Shown here in pieces: positions 20,498 to 32,200 of a stretch of DNA of 64,000 nucleotides. A program made the position numbers and the translations under genes. This DNA is from Huntiella abstrusa (lineage: Eukaryota > Ascomycota > Sordariomycetes > Microascales > Ceratocystidaceae). Under the pieces are notes generated by a model. It ran no database searches and was not told the origin of the DNA. It saw only the letters and a list, made by a program, of their open reading frames with translations. Each line of letters begins with the position of its first letter. Position 1 is the first letter of the stretch. The stretch lies in NCBI GenBank assembly GCA_025685495.1, contig JAJNMT010000019.1:1-64000 (forward strand), given 5' to 3'.

Positions 20498-21900
20498 TAT
20501 GGCGACTCGAGTGATACTGAGGAGCCATTATGTGTTATTAACTATACTGTCACAGATTTAAGCAGTATGGTAATAATCAGGAGAGAGTTGATGTAAAGAA
20601 TCTGTTATATCAGACGACTTCAGATAGCCAGAAACACCAGATCAACAAGTCCTATATATAATTGTTCCATTGGCTACCCCCATTAGTAACAGGGTTGCGA
20701 TCTCGAGTTGCGGTATTGTAGGGCTAGGGCTCACAACAGATCTGATTGACGATCAGGTACTCACAAGTCCTTAGTGCAAACAGATAACTAGACTTGGCCT
20801 GATGAAAACTAGACAAGACAAGTCGTGATTGATGGCAAACAACGACAGAAAGGTATGGGCGCAGGGAAATATTGTGCTGGCCCGATTTATCCCACTCGCG
20901 CAGCTGTTTGAGATCTCGCCCTGGGAACCTTCAAAATAGACGGGTAACAATAGTCTTATTCTTAGATATAGACAGAGTATTTTGGGTGATGTGTGTCACG
21001 TGACGGCCGGTGCAGACCCGACTAGCGGCGGCCTAGCGATCAAGAGGCACATGTGGTTTCTCGTGGCAATGGATAACATAGGAGAAAGCTCCGTCATACT
21101 AGAAATGAGAACAGATGCTGTCGGAAGCGTCAGATCTCTTGAATGAAGCTAATAACCTCCCCTTCCCACGGTCTAGACTTGATCGGGAAGACAAAGTTAC
21201 CACACCAAGGCCAGTTTCGTGGCACCGGCTCTCCACAGTGGCGGTCACTTAGAGTTCTGTGCTGATGTTCCGACTTCCCAACCGGAAGTCTAGACCTGGC
21301 GCGGTCCTGGCCACAAATTACTGTTCCACTGGTGACATATGGGTGAAATGACTACTTTGTGGTGAAGTGACGTCGCCATCGAGCTCACGATGCACAATAC
21401 TCACCGTGAAATAAATTTACATGTTGGTGTATCCGATTTGGCGGGGTAGCCATCAAAACTACAAATACGACTGTCCCGCCCCCTAACGATTATGACCACA
21501 TTAGGCAGTAGTACATCAAGTAACTGCTGTATTTCGAAGCAACCCACAAGATTCTGTCAATAGTATGTAAGCCAACTGCACAACTCGCCTTTTTCCAATC
21601 ACCTATTACTCTGATCCATCTCGACTTTTTCCTGTGATATGCACGAAAACGTCTTTGATCCCCGCACTTCGACATATCCTACAGTCCCAAGGAAATATAT
21701 GTATGCTTATTGTTGTCAATGTGCATTCCCAGTGCCTGTATTGTCCTGACAGCAACGGATTCCTCCAGTCCAAACACGTACTAACAGCTCTTCCTTATCA
21801 GCAGATTCTGATTCAAACTTCGTCTCCTCTCGCCAGATATCAACCTTCTTGAGAGTTTGACTCTCTGCATACATATACATTTTTCATCTCGACTTCCGGT
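20498..21900. other. Leader of relative C and upstream region of S1
   Basis: About 20740-20890 holds the conserved leader of relative C (actcaca donor on plus near 20760, a GGGATAAATCG TATA-like box near 20890). From 20900 to 21900 I see no gene. The last 60 bp are pyrimidine-rich, usual before a fungal start codon. Confidence 0.45.
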
Positions 21901-23886
21901 ATGCGGATACTGATGCTCTTAGCACCTTTTTTGGTCTGGCTGACCACCAGTCAAGCTACAGCTCCGTGGGGCGGTCTCACCGATGCGCCGGCAAGTTCGG
22001 GCGCGACACTAATAATGCGCAATTCTACATTGTCAACCACATCAACTCCCGGTGCTACTGTCCTCGCGGCCCACTTTGACGATAGCCTTGAGATTGCCCA
22101 TGTACCAAGCTCTTCCAATCCTCGTCGCACCAGTCGGGGTCTACCTAACACAGCGCATCCGAATTCCAACTTGACCACCAACTCTTCTTATGCTTTTTGC
22201 AACGAACGTTCTCTCCTTTCTGAAGCAGTGCAAATCGGTGAGAGTTCCACAGTTACTATTGACTCACCAAGATGGTTCGATATGATGAGTCACGGTGACC
22301 AGGAGTTCTTGGCTCATAAAGATGCAATAGATGTTAAGGTGGCGAATTTGCCTGGTGATTATCGGCTGTTCAAGGTCGAAGAAGGAGTTCCCGGCCCAGC
22401 TCCGATCAACTCATCGATTTGGCTTGGCGCTAGCGGCATCAACGTTGACCCCGAAGCCCCCTGGCATATAGTCTCCGACGATGTCATCTCGTTTGGGTAC
22501 ACAGTCGAGAATAGGATCGAGCGTGGCGTGGTCATTCCCGTGGTCATTCACTCGCCTTCGGCGAAGATTATGTGGGCTGGCAAGGCTGTTGGGCACCCTC
22601 AGTTTGAGTATCGTGCCCTCGAAGATGACGCCTTGGAAATGAAGGTCTCTGGTCTTTCTCTTTTCGATGCCAAGAACCTAGTGGCCGAATGGACGAGAAC
22701 GGAGTTCATTGTTACACCCGCCAGCTCATCGATTTCAAGTCCAGCCATCGAAAAGGTTCTGCACGCGGAGGTTGAAACTCATGGAGCCTTAACAGAAACT
22801 GGTCTCTTAACCTCCTCTTATTCGAATTCCAGCGCTCGGAAATTGAATCTCACTACTGCTGCTTCCACTTCCCTTGTCTCAGTCACCGGCCGATTCTCTG
22901 TTCGTCCCGTGAAAGATCTCACGTCGGAAATCCCTGATATTGAGATCCACATGGATGTTTCTGGCGATTACAGTGACTATGATTTTGAGCGAGAGACTAT
23001 GCGTGCCTGGGCTAAGACGAAGAACTCTGACCCGTTCAAAGTCGATTTATTCTTCTCGCATTCTACTTCGGCTGGACTAGCCACACCTGCCGGACCTCTC
23101 ACAGCCCTTTTGCAATGTGTGACATGTGGCTTCGCAGGTGACATCCAACTGGGCGCCAAATGGGATACCAAGGGTACGGGATCATTCAATATGTCTGCCA
23201 TTGGGTTCGCTGCGACGACCTTGGTGGATCTGACTATTGAATCTACCTATCGCAAGGGCAGCACTGGGTTTGAATATGCCCTGGCTAGCTTTGCCCTGCC
23301 AAATATCAAGCTAGGGGATTACGCCATGCTCAAAATCAGTGTTGACGAGGTCATTGATGTGGCCATTACGGGCGCCCTCGGGAATGTTCGTACCCAGGCC
23401 GGTGCCCGGGTCACCGTCCCTGACCAAAGTATTGTCGGGATTGACATTGTCAAAGGGGTCAAAACGCCCAAAGTCACCAAAGGTTGGAAGGCCCCTGTTC
23501 TGGAGGTCTTTAGTCCTTCAGTTGTCAGCAACATGGAATTTAGCTCAATCTTTAAGCACACAATTACTGCAAAGGCTGAAATCGATTTCATCAGCGGAAG
23601 CCACACTTTGGCTCGTTGGACAGCAACTACGAAATGGGTGCTGCCGCAATTCAAGACTGGTGTCTCTGGGGAGGTGTCAAAAGGCTGCGATTTATGCAGT
23701 GATGGTGCTTCTGCTGCTTTGACCGGCGTCATGGAGGCTTCTGCTTCTTTTGCGGCATACTCCGATGTCACCATTGGCTTCGTGGGCTTGCCGACAGTCC
23801 CTATTGCCAACTATGAAACGACTCCGCTTTCTGTGGGCATTTGTGTCGGTACGGAGTACAAGTGTGGGAAGAAGACAACTGTCTAG
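21901..23886 (+). CDS. Secreted family copy S1 (DUF7029/DUF7223-like), C-terminally truncated
   Basis: The protein (661 aa) opens with a signal peptide, MRILMLLAPFLVWLTTSQA, cleaved probably after SQATA. An N-terminal region to about residue 280 (HGDQEFLAHKDAI; GYTVENRIERGVVIPVV; MWAGKAVG) is followed by VTGRFSVRPVKDL, GDYSDYDFE.TMRAW, and two CxxC pairs: LQCVTCGFAG (about 405) and CDLCSDGASAALTG (about 600). The layout resembles fungal secreted proteins with DUF7029 and DUF7223; I recall that name and could not check it. Function is unknown; an extracellular or cell-wall location is inferred. It ends at tandem TAG TAG codons where S2 and S3 have Trp-Gln, and the next 36 codons stay in frame and similar to the paralogues. 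Confidence 0.8.
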   Translation: MRILMLLAPFLVWLTTSQATAPWGGLTDAPASSGATLIMRNSTLSTTSTPGATVLAAHFDDSLEIAHVPSSSNPRRTSRGLPNTAHPNSNLTTNSSYAFCNERSLLSEAVQIGESSTVTIDSPRWFDMMSHGDQEFLAHKDAIDVKVANLPGDYRLFKVEEGVPGPAPINSSIWLGASGINVDPEAPWHIVSDDVISFGYTVENRIERGVVIPVVIHSPSAKIMWAGKAVGHPQFEYRALEDDALEMKVSGLSLFDAKNLVAEWTRTEFIVTPASSSISSPAIEKVLHAEVETHGALTETGLLTSSYSNSSARKLNLTTAASTSLVSVTGRFSVRPVKDLTSEIPDIEIHMDVSGDYSDYDFERETMRAWAKTKNSDPFKVDLFFSHSTSAGLATPAGPLTALLQCVTCGFAGDIQLGAKWDTKGTGSFNMSAIGFAATTLVDLTIESTYRKGSTGFEYALASFALPNIKLGDYAMLKISVDEVIDVAITGALGNVRTQAGARVTVPDQSIVGIDIVKGVKTPKVTKGWKAPVLEVFSPSVVSNMEFSSIFKHTITAKAEIDFISGSHTLARWTATTKWVLPQFKTGVSGEVSKGCDLCSDGASAALTGVMEASASFAAYSDVTIGFVGLPTVPIANYETTPLSVGICVGTEYKCGKKTTV

Positions 23887-24000
23887 TAGGGTTTCACCAG
23901 CAACAAGACCACACTCGAGAATTTACAGTCCAATCTACCTGATAAGGGGTCCAGCTGCTCAGCTGTCTTAAACTCTTCGATCTTTATTCCTTCTCTGTAG
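23887..24000 (+). pseudogene. Untranslated former C-terminus of S1
   Basis: After the two TAG codons the same frame reads GFTSNKTTLENLQSNLPDKG and then CSAVLNSSIFIP before a final TAG at 23998. This matches the S2 segment around DDLPDEGF.CAAVSNSHIF and the S3 segment ELPDNGF.YAEISNSRIF. The final 40 or so residues of the family (GVNKS..DMGV) are absent. Confidence 0.7.
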
Positions 24001-24011
24001 TCATTCACCAT

Positions 24012-24774
24012 TTTTCAGGCTCGGCATGTGAATTGCTACCTTGGCGTCTACTTTAATTAGAATGCAAAAGTCATGTGTTGGCTATCAAGCCATAGACCCT
24101 CTCGCCAACTCAACAGTCTGTGTTTTCACACATTTCGAATGGTATGAACATGCGAATAATCATCACTTGTCCAGCCCAAGTAGGACTGATCACAGATTGT
24201 ACATGGTTTCTACTTTTCAAAGTCACAATTTGACGTCTGACTGATGAGATCGTAGCGAGTAACTATACACACATGATGTAACACAAACGCCAGTTTACCG
24301 AAGTGTCGTGAGTACCGGATGTCACGGCTACACAGAGATCGCTCTTGTGACACCGCACATATTACCATGTCCCTTATTAATTGGGTAGTCAGATACTGTA
24401 ATACGTATGTCCATGTTGTCGGACAAGAAACATTGCAACGAATTCCTTTACGGGCGATTGGCATGTTCATGGCGGGACGGCCTCGGACCCCAATCTTGGT
24501 GTTGCATGGCGACGTAAACTGCGAGAATTTCGGGTTGATTTATTTAGAGGGCTATCAACTCGTGTGCATTGCATTAGGCCTCTTGGTGACTTGTAGATTA
24601 AAGTATGTACACATACATAGGTTAAAGTATTGAGTGCTGTTATCAAAGTCACCCCAAACGCTGCTACCTAGGTCATGGCCAACAGTAGGGTTATCCACGG
24701 ACATTGACCCCGCGTCACGTGATCAACAAAACTATTCACGGCCCACATAACCGCAGTTTGGTGCCAACATTGTC
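24012..24774. other. Spacer between S1 and 5S copy 2
   Basis: No gene seen. The last 70-100 bp resemble the sequence before 5S copy 3: GTCACGTG, then AACT.TTCAC.GCC, then a TTTG.TG stretch before ACATAC. This is probably the external part of the 5S promoter or the edge of the duplicated unit. Confidence 0.45.
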
Positions 24775-24893
24775 ACATACGACCATAGCCTGCGGAAAAT
24801 ACGGGGTCCCGTCTGCTCCCCCATAGTCAAGCCACAGAGCGCTGGATTAGTAGTACGGTGGGTGACCACGTGCGAATACCCGGTGTTGTATGT
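24775..24893 (+). rRNA. 5S rRNA gene copy 2
   Basis: The gene is 119 nt, beginning ACATACGACCATAGCC and ending TTGTATGT, with terminal complementarity ACATAC/GTATGT and followed by TTTTTTTT. It differs from copies 1 and 3 at 24834 (5S position 60, A instead of G). That base should pair with C19 in helix II, so this copy has a C-A mismatch. Unlike copies 1 and 3 there is no HET gene downstream. Confidence 0.95.
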
Positions 24894-26221
24894 TTTTTTT
24901 GTGTTCTTCTTGTTATTTTGTCGGGTCTTCTGAGAAGTGGCTGACTTGGTGTGAGCGGGGCCATCGCAGGGGTACCATGCTGGAGGTAGCAGCGAGTACT
25001 GTGGCTGAACAGCCACAGTTGCGTGAAGATTTTTTTAACAGCGATTTTTTTTTCAAAATTTTTTATTCATTACTCTCATGCAGGCTTAGCCTATGGAGAG
25101 ACTTACAGGAATTACATACATAAGTGTGAAGATGTATCCTCCCGATTCTCCCTCCTCTCCTAGTTGAAGAACTTTTCGCAATCTATATGCATATACAGCC
25201 AGTTGAATAACAATACCCCTCCACACTGTCAGCCACATCACAGATCCTCTAGATCTCGCACTTGGTCGTTACTTTTTTGTAGAGGGGTCGTTGTTGTGCT
25301 ATTGGCCGGGATTTCCTTGCTGTTGTGGGCGCGATTTCCTAATTGGTGCAATCGAGTTACTTTTTTTGTCTTACGTGATCTTATATTTGCTTTTGACGCT
25401 ATCATCCCCCTTATTTCGGTCGCCTCAGCTTTTCTTCTCAAAATCTGCATTTTCGTCTGTCGGGTTTTTTAACGACGAGCTTTTGGTTCAGTTTAACAGA
25501 CCACAAACTATGTCCATACACCTGTAGATGACCCAATAACAGCCACATCGATACACAAGGATACCGCACGAGAGCTAGGGTTAATCGAAGACAGGGTTTT
25601 AAGGTGCTTTCCGAAGATGCTGTAAGAGGGAGATGACCACTTCTTAATCACCTAAACCTGTCACTAGATGTCAATGTCCTCGTACCGCTGATAGCAGTTC
25701 GAACTTTGTTCAGTTCACACAACTATTTCTCCCCGTTGAGGTTTTCAACCCCGCAAGAGAGACTAGAAACCTTCCATCTGATCCTGCCTATGCGAGACCA
25801 AAAAAATAGGTGGCAAACCTGATGTAACCGTATATGATAAGGCATTTTGGTGGTCACTAACCTGCTGCTATATCACAGACACCTGCAAGTAAAAGGGTTT
25901 AACTAACACATTTCTAGTCTGCCTTTAATGATCGGCTGAAGTTGTTTCGTAGGAATCGTTCAAGGGAGGTAGACCGTAGTCCCGTTGCTTGTCTAGAAAC
26001 CATGGCTGAAATGTGGGGTACAGCGAGGCTGTCTGCATAGTGTCCAAACGCCCCACCATCCCTTTATTGAGACGTCGTCTTGAACTTCATCATAAGGGGT
26101 TCTCTTATAAAGACTTCTGCTACGAATTGCCCCGACATTTCGGCTTTTGCTTCTGCAAACACATGTTTTGCGGATAGCGCTTTCCTTCTTTTTTCCAAAT
26201 AGTTCTAATTCAATTGTCATA
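24894..26221. other. Spacer and promoter of the DUF3638 gene
   Basis: This begins with the pol III T-run. A perfect 10-bp hairpin lies at 24998-25019. T-rich sequence follows, with an unsupported 102-aa frame (25164-25472) that has hydrophobic stretches. A TTATAAAG TATA box at about 26105-26112 lies 110 nt before the DUF3638 ATG. Confidence 0.5.
24998..25019. repeat. Perfect hairpin, 10-bp stem, 2-nt loop
   Basis: ACTGTGGCTG and CAGCCACAGT are exact reverse complements separated by AA, about 105 bp after 5S copy 2. Confidence 0.8.
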
Positions 26222-29200
26222 ATGGAGGCACCCGCAGAAAAACCCCCACAGGCGCTGCTGCGCGATATATTCCGTGTCCGCAAAACCGTTAAACCCACGG
26301 AAGATGCCGACACCCTCTCCAAGTGTATGATAGAGCTTGTCCTCAGCTGCGCAAGCAAATTCGCTGCCACCTATGAAAACTGGCCACGCAAGGGATCAAA
26401 AGCATGGGAGGCCGTGTGCGAGGCCATTGGGCGCATGGATGATTTGGTGGATAGCAAGGGCGTCGTTATGCCACTGGAGTTAGAGCAATGTATCACGGCC
26501 ATGGTCGAAGACGCTACGCGCGACAAAAAATGTACGTCATTTCCAGGGTCTTGAGAGTACAAGCCTCGACTACTAACATTTAACAATCAATGCAGCTGTA
26601 TACCTCCCCCTGATCATTGACCGCCAGAACGCAGCTGTTTTGATCGACTGTAGATCGAGTAATGTCAGATTCCACACTTTCGAGCTGGACCCTCCCAACT
26701 GTGACGTTTACACGTCTTCCGGTCGTTCTGCCCGCGTCTATCCGGATGCTTCAGTAACGCTTCCGACAAATAGGATTATGACCCCCCGTGACAATCATGG
26801 ACTGCGGGGTTCGATATGTTCATTTTTGGCCACCATGATCGCTGAAGATGGTGTTGGCACGGTCGCCACAAAGATGAAGAATGGTTCTGAGGTACAGGAG
26901 ATTGCTGACACCCAATCATCGGTGATGATCGGAAAGGTGTTTGTATCTATGTTGCTGGGATATGGTAAGTCCGTAGCCCGCCCTACTATCAACAAGAACA
27001 TCCAGCATGATGTGGTCGGAGATCCTGATGATTTCTTGTGGCGCCGTTCGCGCACCTTACTCGCCCTGAAGGTCTTGATACGTTTGATCCTCAAGGCAGA
27101 GTTAGGCCCTGCTGGTATCTCTGTGTACAAGAATTTCATGATCTTTTTGCAGGCTGAAAGTGCCCTTGGGACTGATCTGACTACCCTGAGCTCGGATCTT
27201 CTTAACTTGATTTCATGCTCCATTGCCCGCAAAGTCTACAAACGGGAGAAGCAAAGGGATAAGATCCCCTCCGGTATCAAGGCTAAGGTGGTCGAGACCC
27301 TTGACCTGTGTGAGCAGGAGTTGAAATCTCGTGTCGACACTGTCGTAGAAGCCAGTTCCCAGTTGGCAAGCTCTGAAGCCGTTGCTGATGCCACTGCGCT
27401 TACCGATATGGAGTTTTGGTTCTCCGAGTTAGACGGATACATCGAAAATTTGCGGTCCGGCGGGTGTGAGCAAGATGACCATTGGGAGGATCCTGAAGCA
27501 GTGCTCCCCGAGTTCTCTAGCATGACTTCTCCCGAGATCTTCGAGACAATTCCGGACAGTAAATTACCCACTGCTCTCCTCGTTTTCGAAAACTGGGTTC
27601 TTTCTTCGCCGCTGGCCAACAACCTCAAAGAGATCGACGTGTCCACAATTTTGCAATGGATGATCCATTACCAGCCCAGAGCAGAGGCTCTTTACAAGGA
27701 GGATCCCATCGGAATGTCCCGAATGCATTTGACCATGATGTCCATGTGGGTTGAGGTCGATCGCCGGACCATTTCCCAGTCTTCCTTGATCGAAGCATAC
27801 TCGCCCTCATTTGACGAATCGTGGAAAGAACGCCTGCTGTTAGATGACCAAGCGGACTACACCATTTTGCATCAGATCGAGAAGTATATGGAAACACGCT
27901 TATCACAGACCCACCACGGTCTTGCCGAGGTCTGCGGTGAGCTTGGTATTGAGAACGGAATCCACGGTGCTATTTTTGAGGAAGATGAGACTTACAAGGA
28001 GCAAGAGGAGAAAGCTGCCGAGTACATCGCAGAACAGCAGGAGTTGAAGACTGCCGAATTCGAGCGACTCAAAGAGGAGCATTTAGCCTTGCTTCAGATC
28101 GTGCAAGAGAACCAGTGCGAGCATCGTCAAGTCACATGGAAGAACAAGCTCGGACACTTTATGACCGGTTTGAAGCATGTCACGCCTTGCTTGAGATGTG
28201 ACACGGAGGAGCAGGCCAATGCCTTATCCATTGACGTCTACGAGGAGACCTTCCCACCAAAGGGTCCTGTCCGCAACGCTTTCATAGTCGCTTTGTCGCC
28301 ACCCTCGTGGCTGGCACCATGGGTCGACTCTACTCTTGTCATCCACGGAATGTTGGGTTCCTCTATTTTGAAGAAAACTACGGCTAAGACCTACCTCGAC
28401 AAGTTTATGGAAAGCCATGAGGCCTTCCCAGTTGTAGAGAGTCAGTTGACCCTGGCCTCGCGCAACCCGAATATCGCCGATACCCACTACGGCTCTGTCA
28501 AGGTTGGAATTTCGGTGATCAAGGATGTGCTTGTTGCACACGGACCCGAGTGGTCGTTCCATTCTTCGACGTTCGAGAAACGTATCGTGATCGATGAGAG
28601 GTCTCTGGAGGTGTCTACGGCTATCAATCGTAACACTCGCTTTGTCCTGGGTGGCGATTTTGAGCAAGTAGACAAGTATCTTATCCCCCGATTTGGTTCC
28701 TCTGAGGCCTCTATGCCGATGAACCCCAACAAGGCGATTGCCGATCGTGGCCAAGTCCCGAAGAGCCGGTTGCCAGAAGAGTTTCAGTATTCGCTGTTGA
28801 TGCCTTATGGTAACAATATCCAATGGGGAAATATCTTGCTTCAGTTGGCTTCTCCTGTCATTGACCTCAACGAGCTTGAGAACCGTATTTTCGTGCTCCA
28901 GTGCCTGTATCGGACTGGCCCCCCAGGTGAGACATCTAGACGTTTGATCCACGAGCCAGTTGATCATGTGATGGCTCTCAATATCTTGACTGCCGTTGAG
29001 CAAGCCATCAGCCGGATCGCCGCCAACTGGTCGTGTACCGTGCACATGTCGGTCCTCATTGCTGTTACAACCCGCTTGGCCCATCTTCGTCACAAAACTC
29101 CCGATATTGCATCCAAGGCCATCAGTCTGCTGACTCGTATTCGTGGTATCTGTTATGGATGGTACCGTACGTTGGAGCAGCGCAGTCGCCACCACCTTTC

Positions 29201-32200
29201 CAACGAGGAAATTCGCCAGAACATGGCCAGTGCTGTTTTGTTGATGGCTGATACGTTTAGCTTGCCGTCATCTTTGCAGACAAAGCAGCTCGAGGAATCT
29301 GCGGCTGGCAACCAAGAGGCGATGGATTGGATCACTGATATGGTGTACGTTTCTGTTCTCTTAGAACAGGTCTCCGAGCACAGCAGCACGCGCGTTGGTA
29401 TCACCATCCAGCAGCGTTGGAGCCGGACCAAGCTTCGTGTTTTCACCAACCCGCTCTTCTATGAGGCTGAAAATCTCGGAGATTGCCTGTCTGCTGCCGT
29501 CACCAAGTATTGGCCAAAGTTCGCTTCTACCGAGCCGTGGGAGATTCGTCAGCCTTCTGAGCCCATCATGTTTGTGAACAACTCGGAGGATTGTGAAGTT
29601 GTCATCGATACCCTGTTCGGAAAGTTCCGTGTTAACGGCAAAGAGGTCAACGGTCTGCCTTCGGAAATTCGTCGTGATGAGGTCTTCACTACCATCTGTG
29701 GCAGAGGCGATCACGATGTTGTACCGTCGTCATTGTCCTCTGACGGTTACAGCCTCATGCTGCGTGAATCCGTCGACAATCAGCAGGTTCACCTCAGTGG
29801 TAAACTGAGACAGTATGACGAAGTCTCAGTTGCTAGCATGGCGCTCGTCTCACCTGACGGAACTAAATGGGAGCTTCTCCCACCCTCTCTATTCTCAGGC
29901 CAGTTGCCATCTAGCTTGATCACCAAGATGACGCACTGGTACAACGAGGAGGCAACCGTCATCCAAGTTCGCCCCATCGACAAAGTAATCACTTCTGAGT
30001 TTGCTGGATGGACCTTGGCACGCAATGAGTCTGGGGCATGGACGGCTACTTGCGGAGATCAGACACTGTTCCCGATGGGCCCAGCAAGATCTGATATCAT
30101 TCGCATGTTGCGTCCTTTAGAGCGCGATGAGGATCATATTGAAGTTGTTAGAATGTCGCGCCCCCCTGGTGTCCACGTCAAGCTTTTGCGCTACAACGTT
30201 TCTTTCGAGCTCGAGAATGGAGGTTCGACATTCCGCAGTACTCAATTCATTGGTTTCAAGTTTGGAGATCAGCCTGAGAATCTTGGCACTCTTCTTAGCC
30301 TGAGAAGCAAGCTCATTCTCCGAAGCGAACGCGATTCTCGTGTTGTCAAGGTGTTAGTGCCTGATGGAAAACTGGTTGCACTTGAAGATGACGAACAAGG
30401 ACTCTTCGGCTGGCGCATTAAGCCTGATCGCAACTTCAAGCTCCACTCTTTCGACGTGGATACGTCGCTCGGCCGTCTTGTTGGTAACGACACCATGGAG
30501 TCCAAGGCTTTCTTGGCTTATCTCCATGCTTACACTACCACCGAGTGTTCTCCGGATCCTCTGACGGGCGTCACGGGTACTGAGCGTGCTCTGGAGATTC
30601 TTCAGTCCGCCTCCGCCATGTCTGCTACTCATCTGTCAGACCAAGCTCAACTGACTTTACTCAGAATTCTTGAATTGGCACCGGTCCGAACCTACCACCC
30701 TCAGCATGAAGGTCTCATTCAGGAGGTTGTTTGGCATGAGGATATCTCCGAATTCAACCAGCATGATGGACTTGCGTTGGCTGTAGTGGCCATCGGTAAG
30801 AATGTGTCGAAGCCCATTCTCTCCGAGCCACAGCGCTCAAAGCTGAAGTACCGTGGTAACATCGAGTTGGCTGAACGCGCTACTTTGCGTTCGGTTCAAT
30901 ACAACGCTACTGGCTTTGGTGCTTCTCGGTTTGGCCTCACAGCCGAGGATGTGCCCTTGGAATGTAGATACAAGGCTGGTGACGAGGTGTTCCTTCAATT
31001 GTCGCAGAGCATTGCAAATCGTCAACTTTGTGCATGGGTTATGAATTCCCCTGACACGGTCGCTGATTTCAAGGCCCAACTAGCTGCATTGGAGAATATT
31101 CGGGCATTTAAACCGTCGGAGGCCAAGGCATTCTCCAAGTTCAGTTACTCCGGTCTTTGTGTTCGTCGTCCAGACGAGGAATACATGATGGATATCCTTC
31201 AGTTGTTTTATTACATCCGCAATCGGCCCGGTCAGCTGTCCAAGAGAACCACCTCATTCATTCTGTTGATTCTCGCAATGGCTGCACAGCCTGAACCGAA
31301 GGAGGACTTGATTAGATTCTTGGTGATGTGTTGGGTCAAGCCCACTGTTGTTCCCAGTGTGCCGGCGACATTCGACAAAGCCATCAACCCCAGTATTCAC
31401 AAAGCGCCGACATTTGCTGAATTGTCAGACGTAATTACGAAGCTCGGCAACAATCGCGGAAAGTTCGCTGGCAAAATGTCGCCTCAAGAGTTAATGGGTC
31501 GTACGTGGAGGTGTGCGAAGCCTTGGGTCACCAAGTTACACGCGACATGGAACAGTCCCCAGTTCGACGCTGCCAATGGAGTTGTCCGAGAGAAGGCGGA
31601 CAGATGGTTCGATGTGGCTACATTGACCGAGATGTTCCGTCAGCAACAGGAAAGCTGGATGTACACTGAGAATATGATGAAATGGATTGATTCAGCTGTG
31701 GACAAGGTTGAAGAGGCTTGCCGGTCCGTCCAACTGATTACTATTCCCCCCAACTTTGACGAACCATGGGAAAATGTTGAATCTCCTGCTTTTGTGTGGA
31801 ACAACTCCGAAGCCGCTACGGATATCTTTACCATCAATGAACCTCCAAAGTCTAACGCGATTCTGAAGGACATGGAGAAATTGATTCCGCGCACTCAGAA
31901 GTATCAGGCCCATCAAGCCGGCATGAAGGCATTGGGAAGCTCCACAGCGGAAAGCCGTTTCAACAGCCTGATGGAAGAATTGGTTGCTCAGGCGGCCACA
32001 GAGAGACATCGGGAATATGTCAATCGTCTCAAGGAAAGCCAGGCGATCAGTGAGAGTGCTATATCGGAGTCCGTTCCCGTTTTCGGCGATGAAATGCAAC
32101 TCTTGGGTCTTCTGCAGTCCTCGTTCGGTCGGTTGGGCGACGCTGAAATTGATAGTGTCAACGCCTTAGTCGCTTCGCGCACTGAACTTGTCCAGAAGAT

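Noticed and set aside
25164..25472. 102-aa hydrophobic frame after 5S copy 2
   Set aside because: T-rich sequence produces Leu/Phe/Val runs by composition; no supporting start context, introns or homology.
28224..29195. 323-aa antisense frame in the DUF3638 gene
   Set aside because: Shadow of a long conserved sense frame with codon bias; no promoter or motif of its own.
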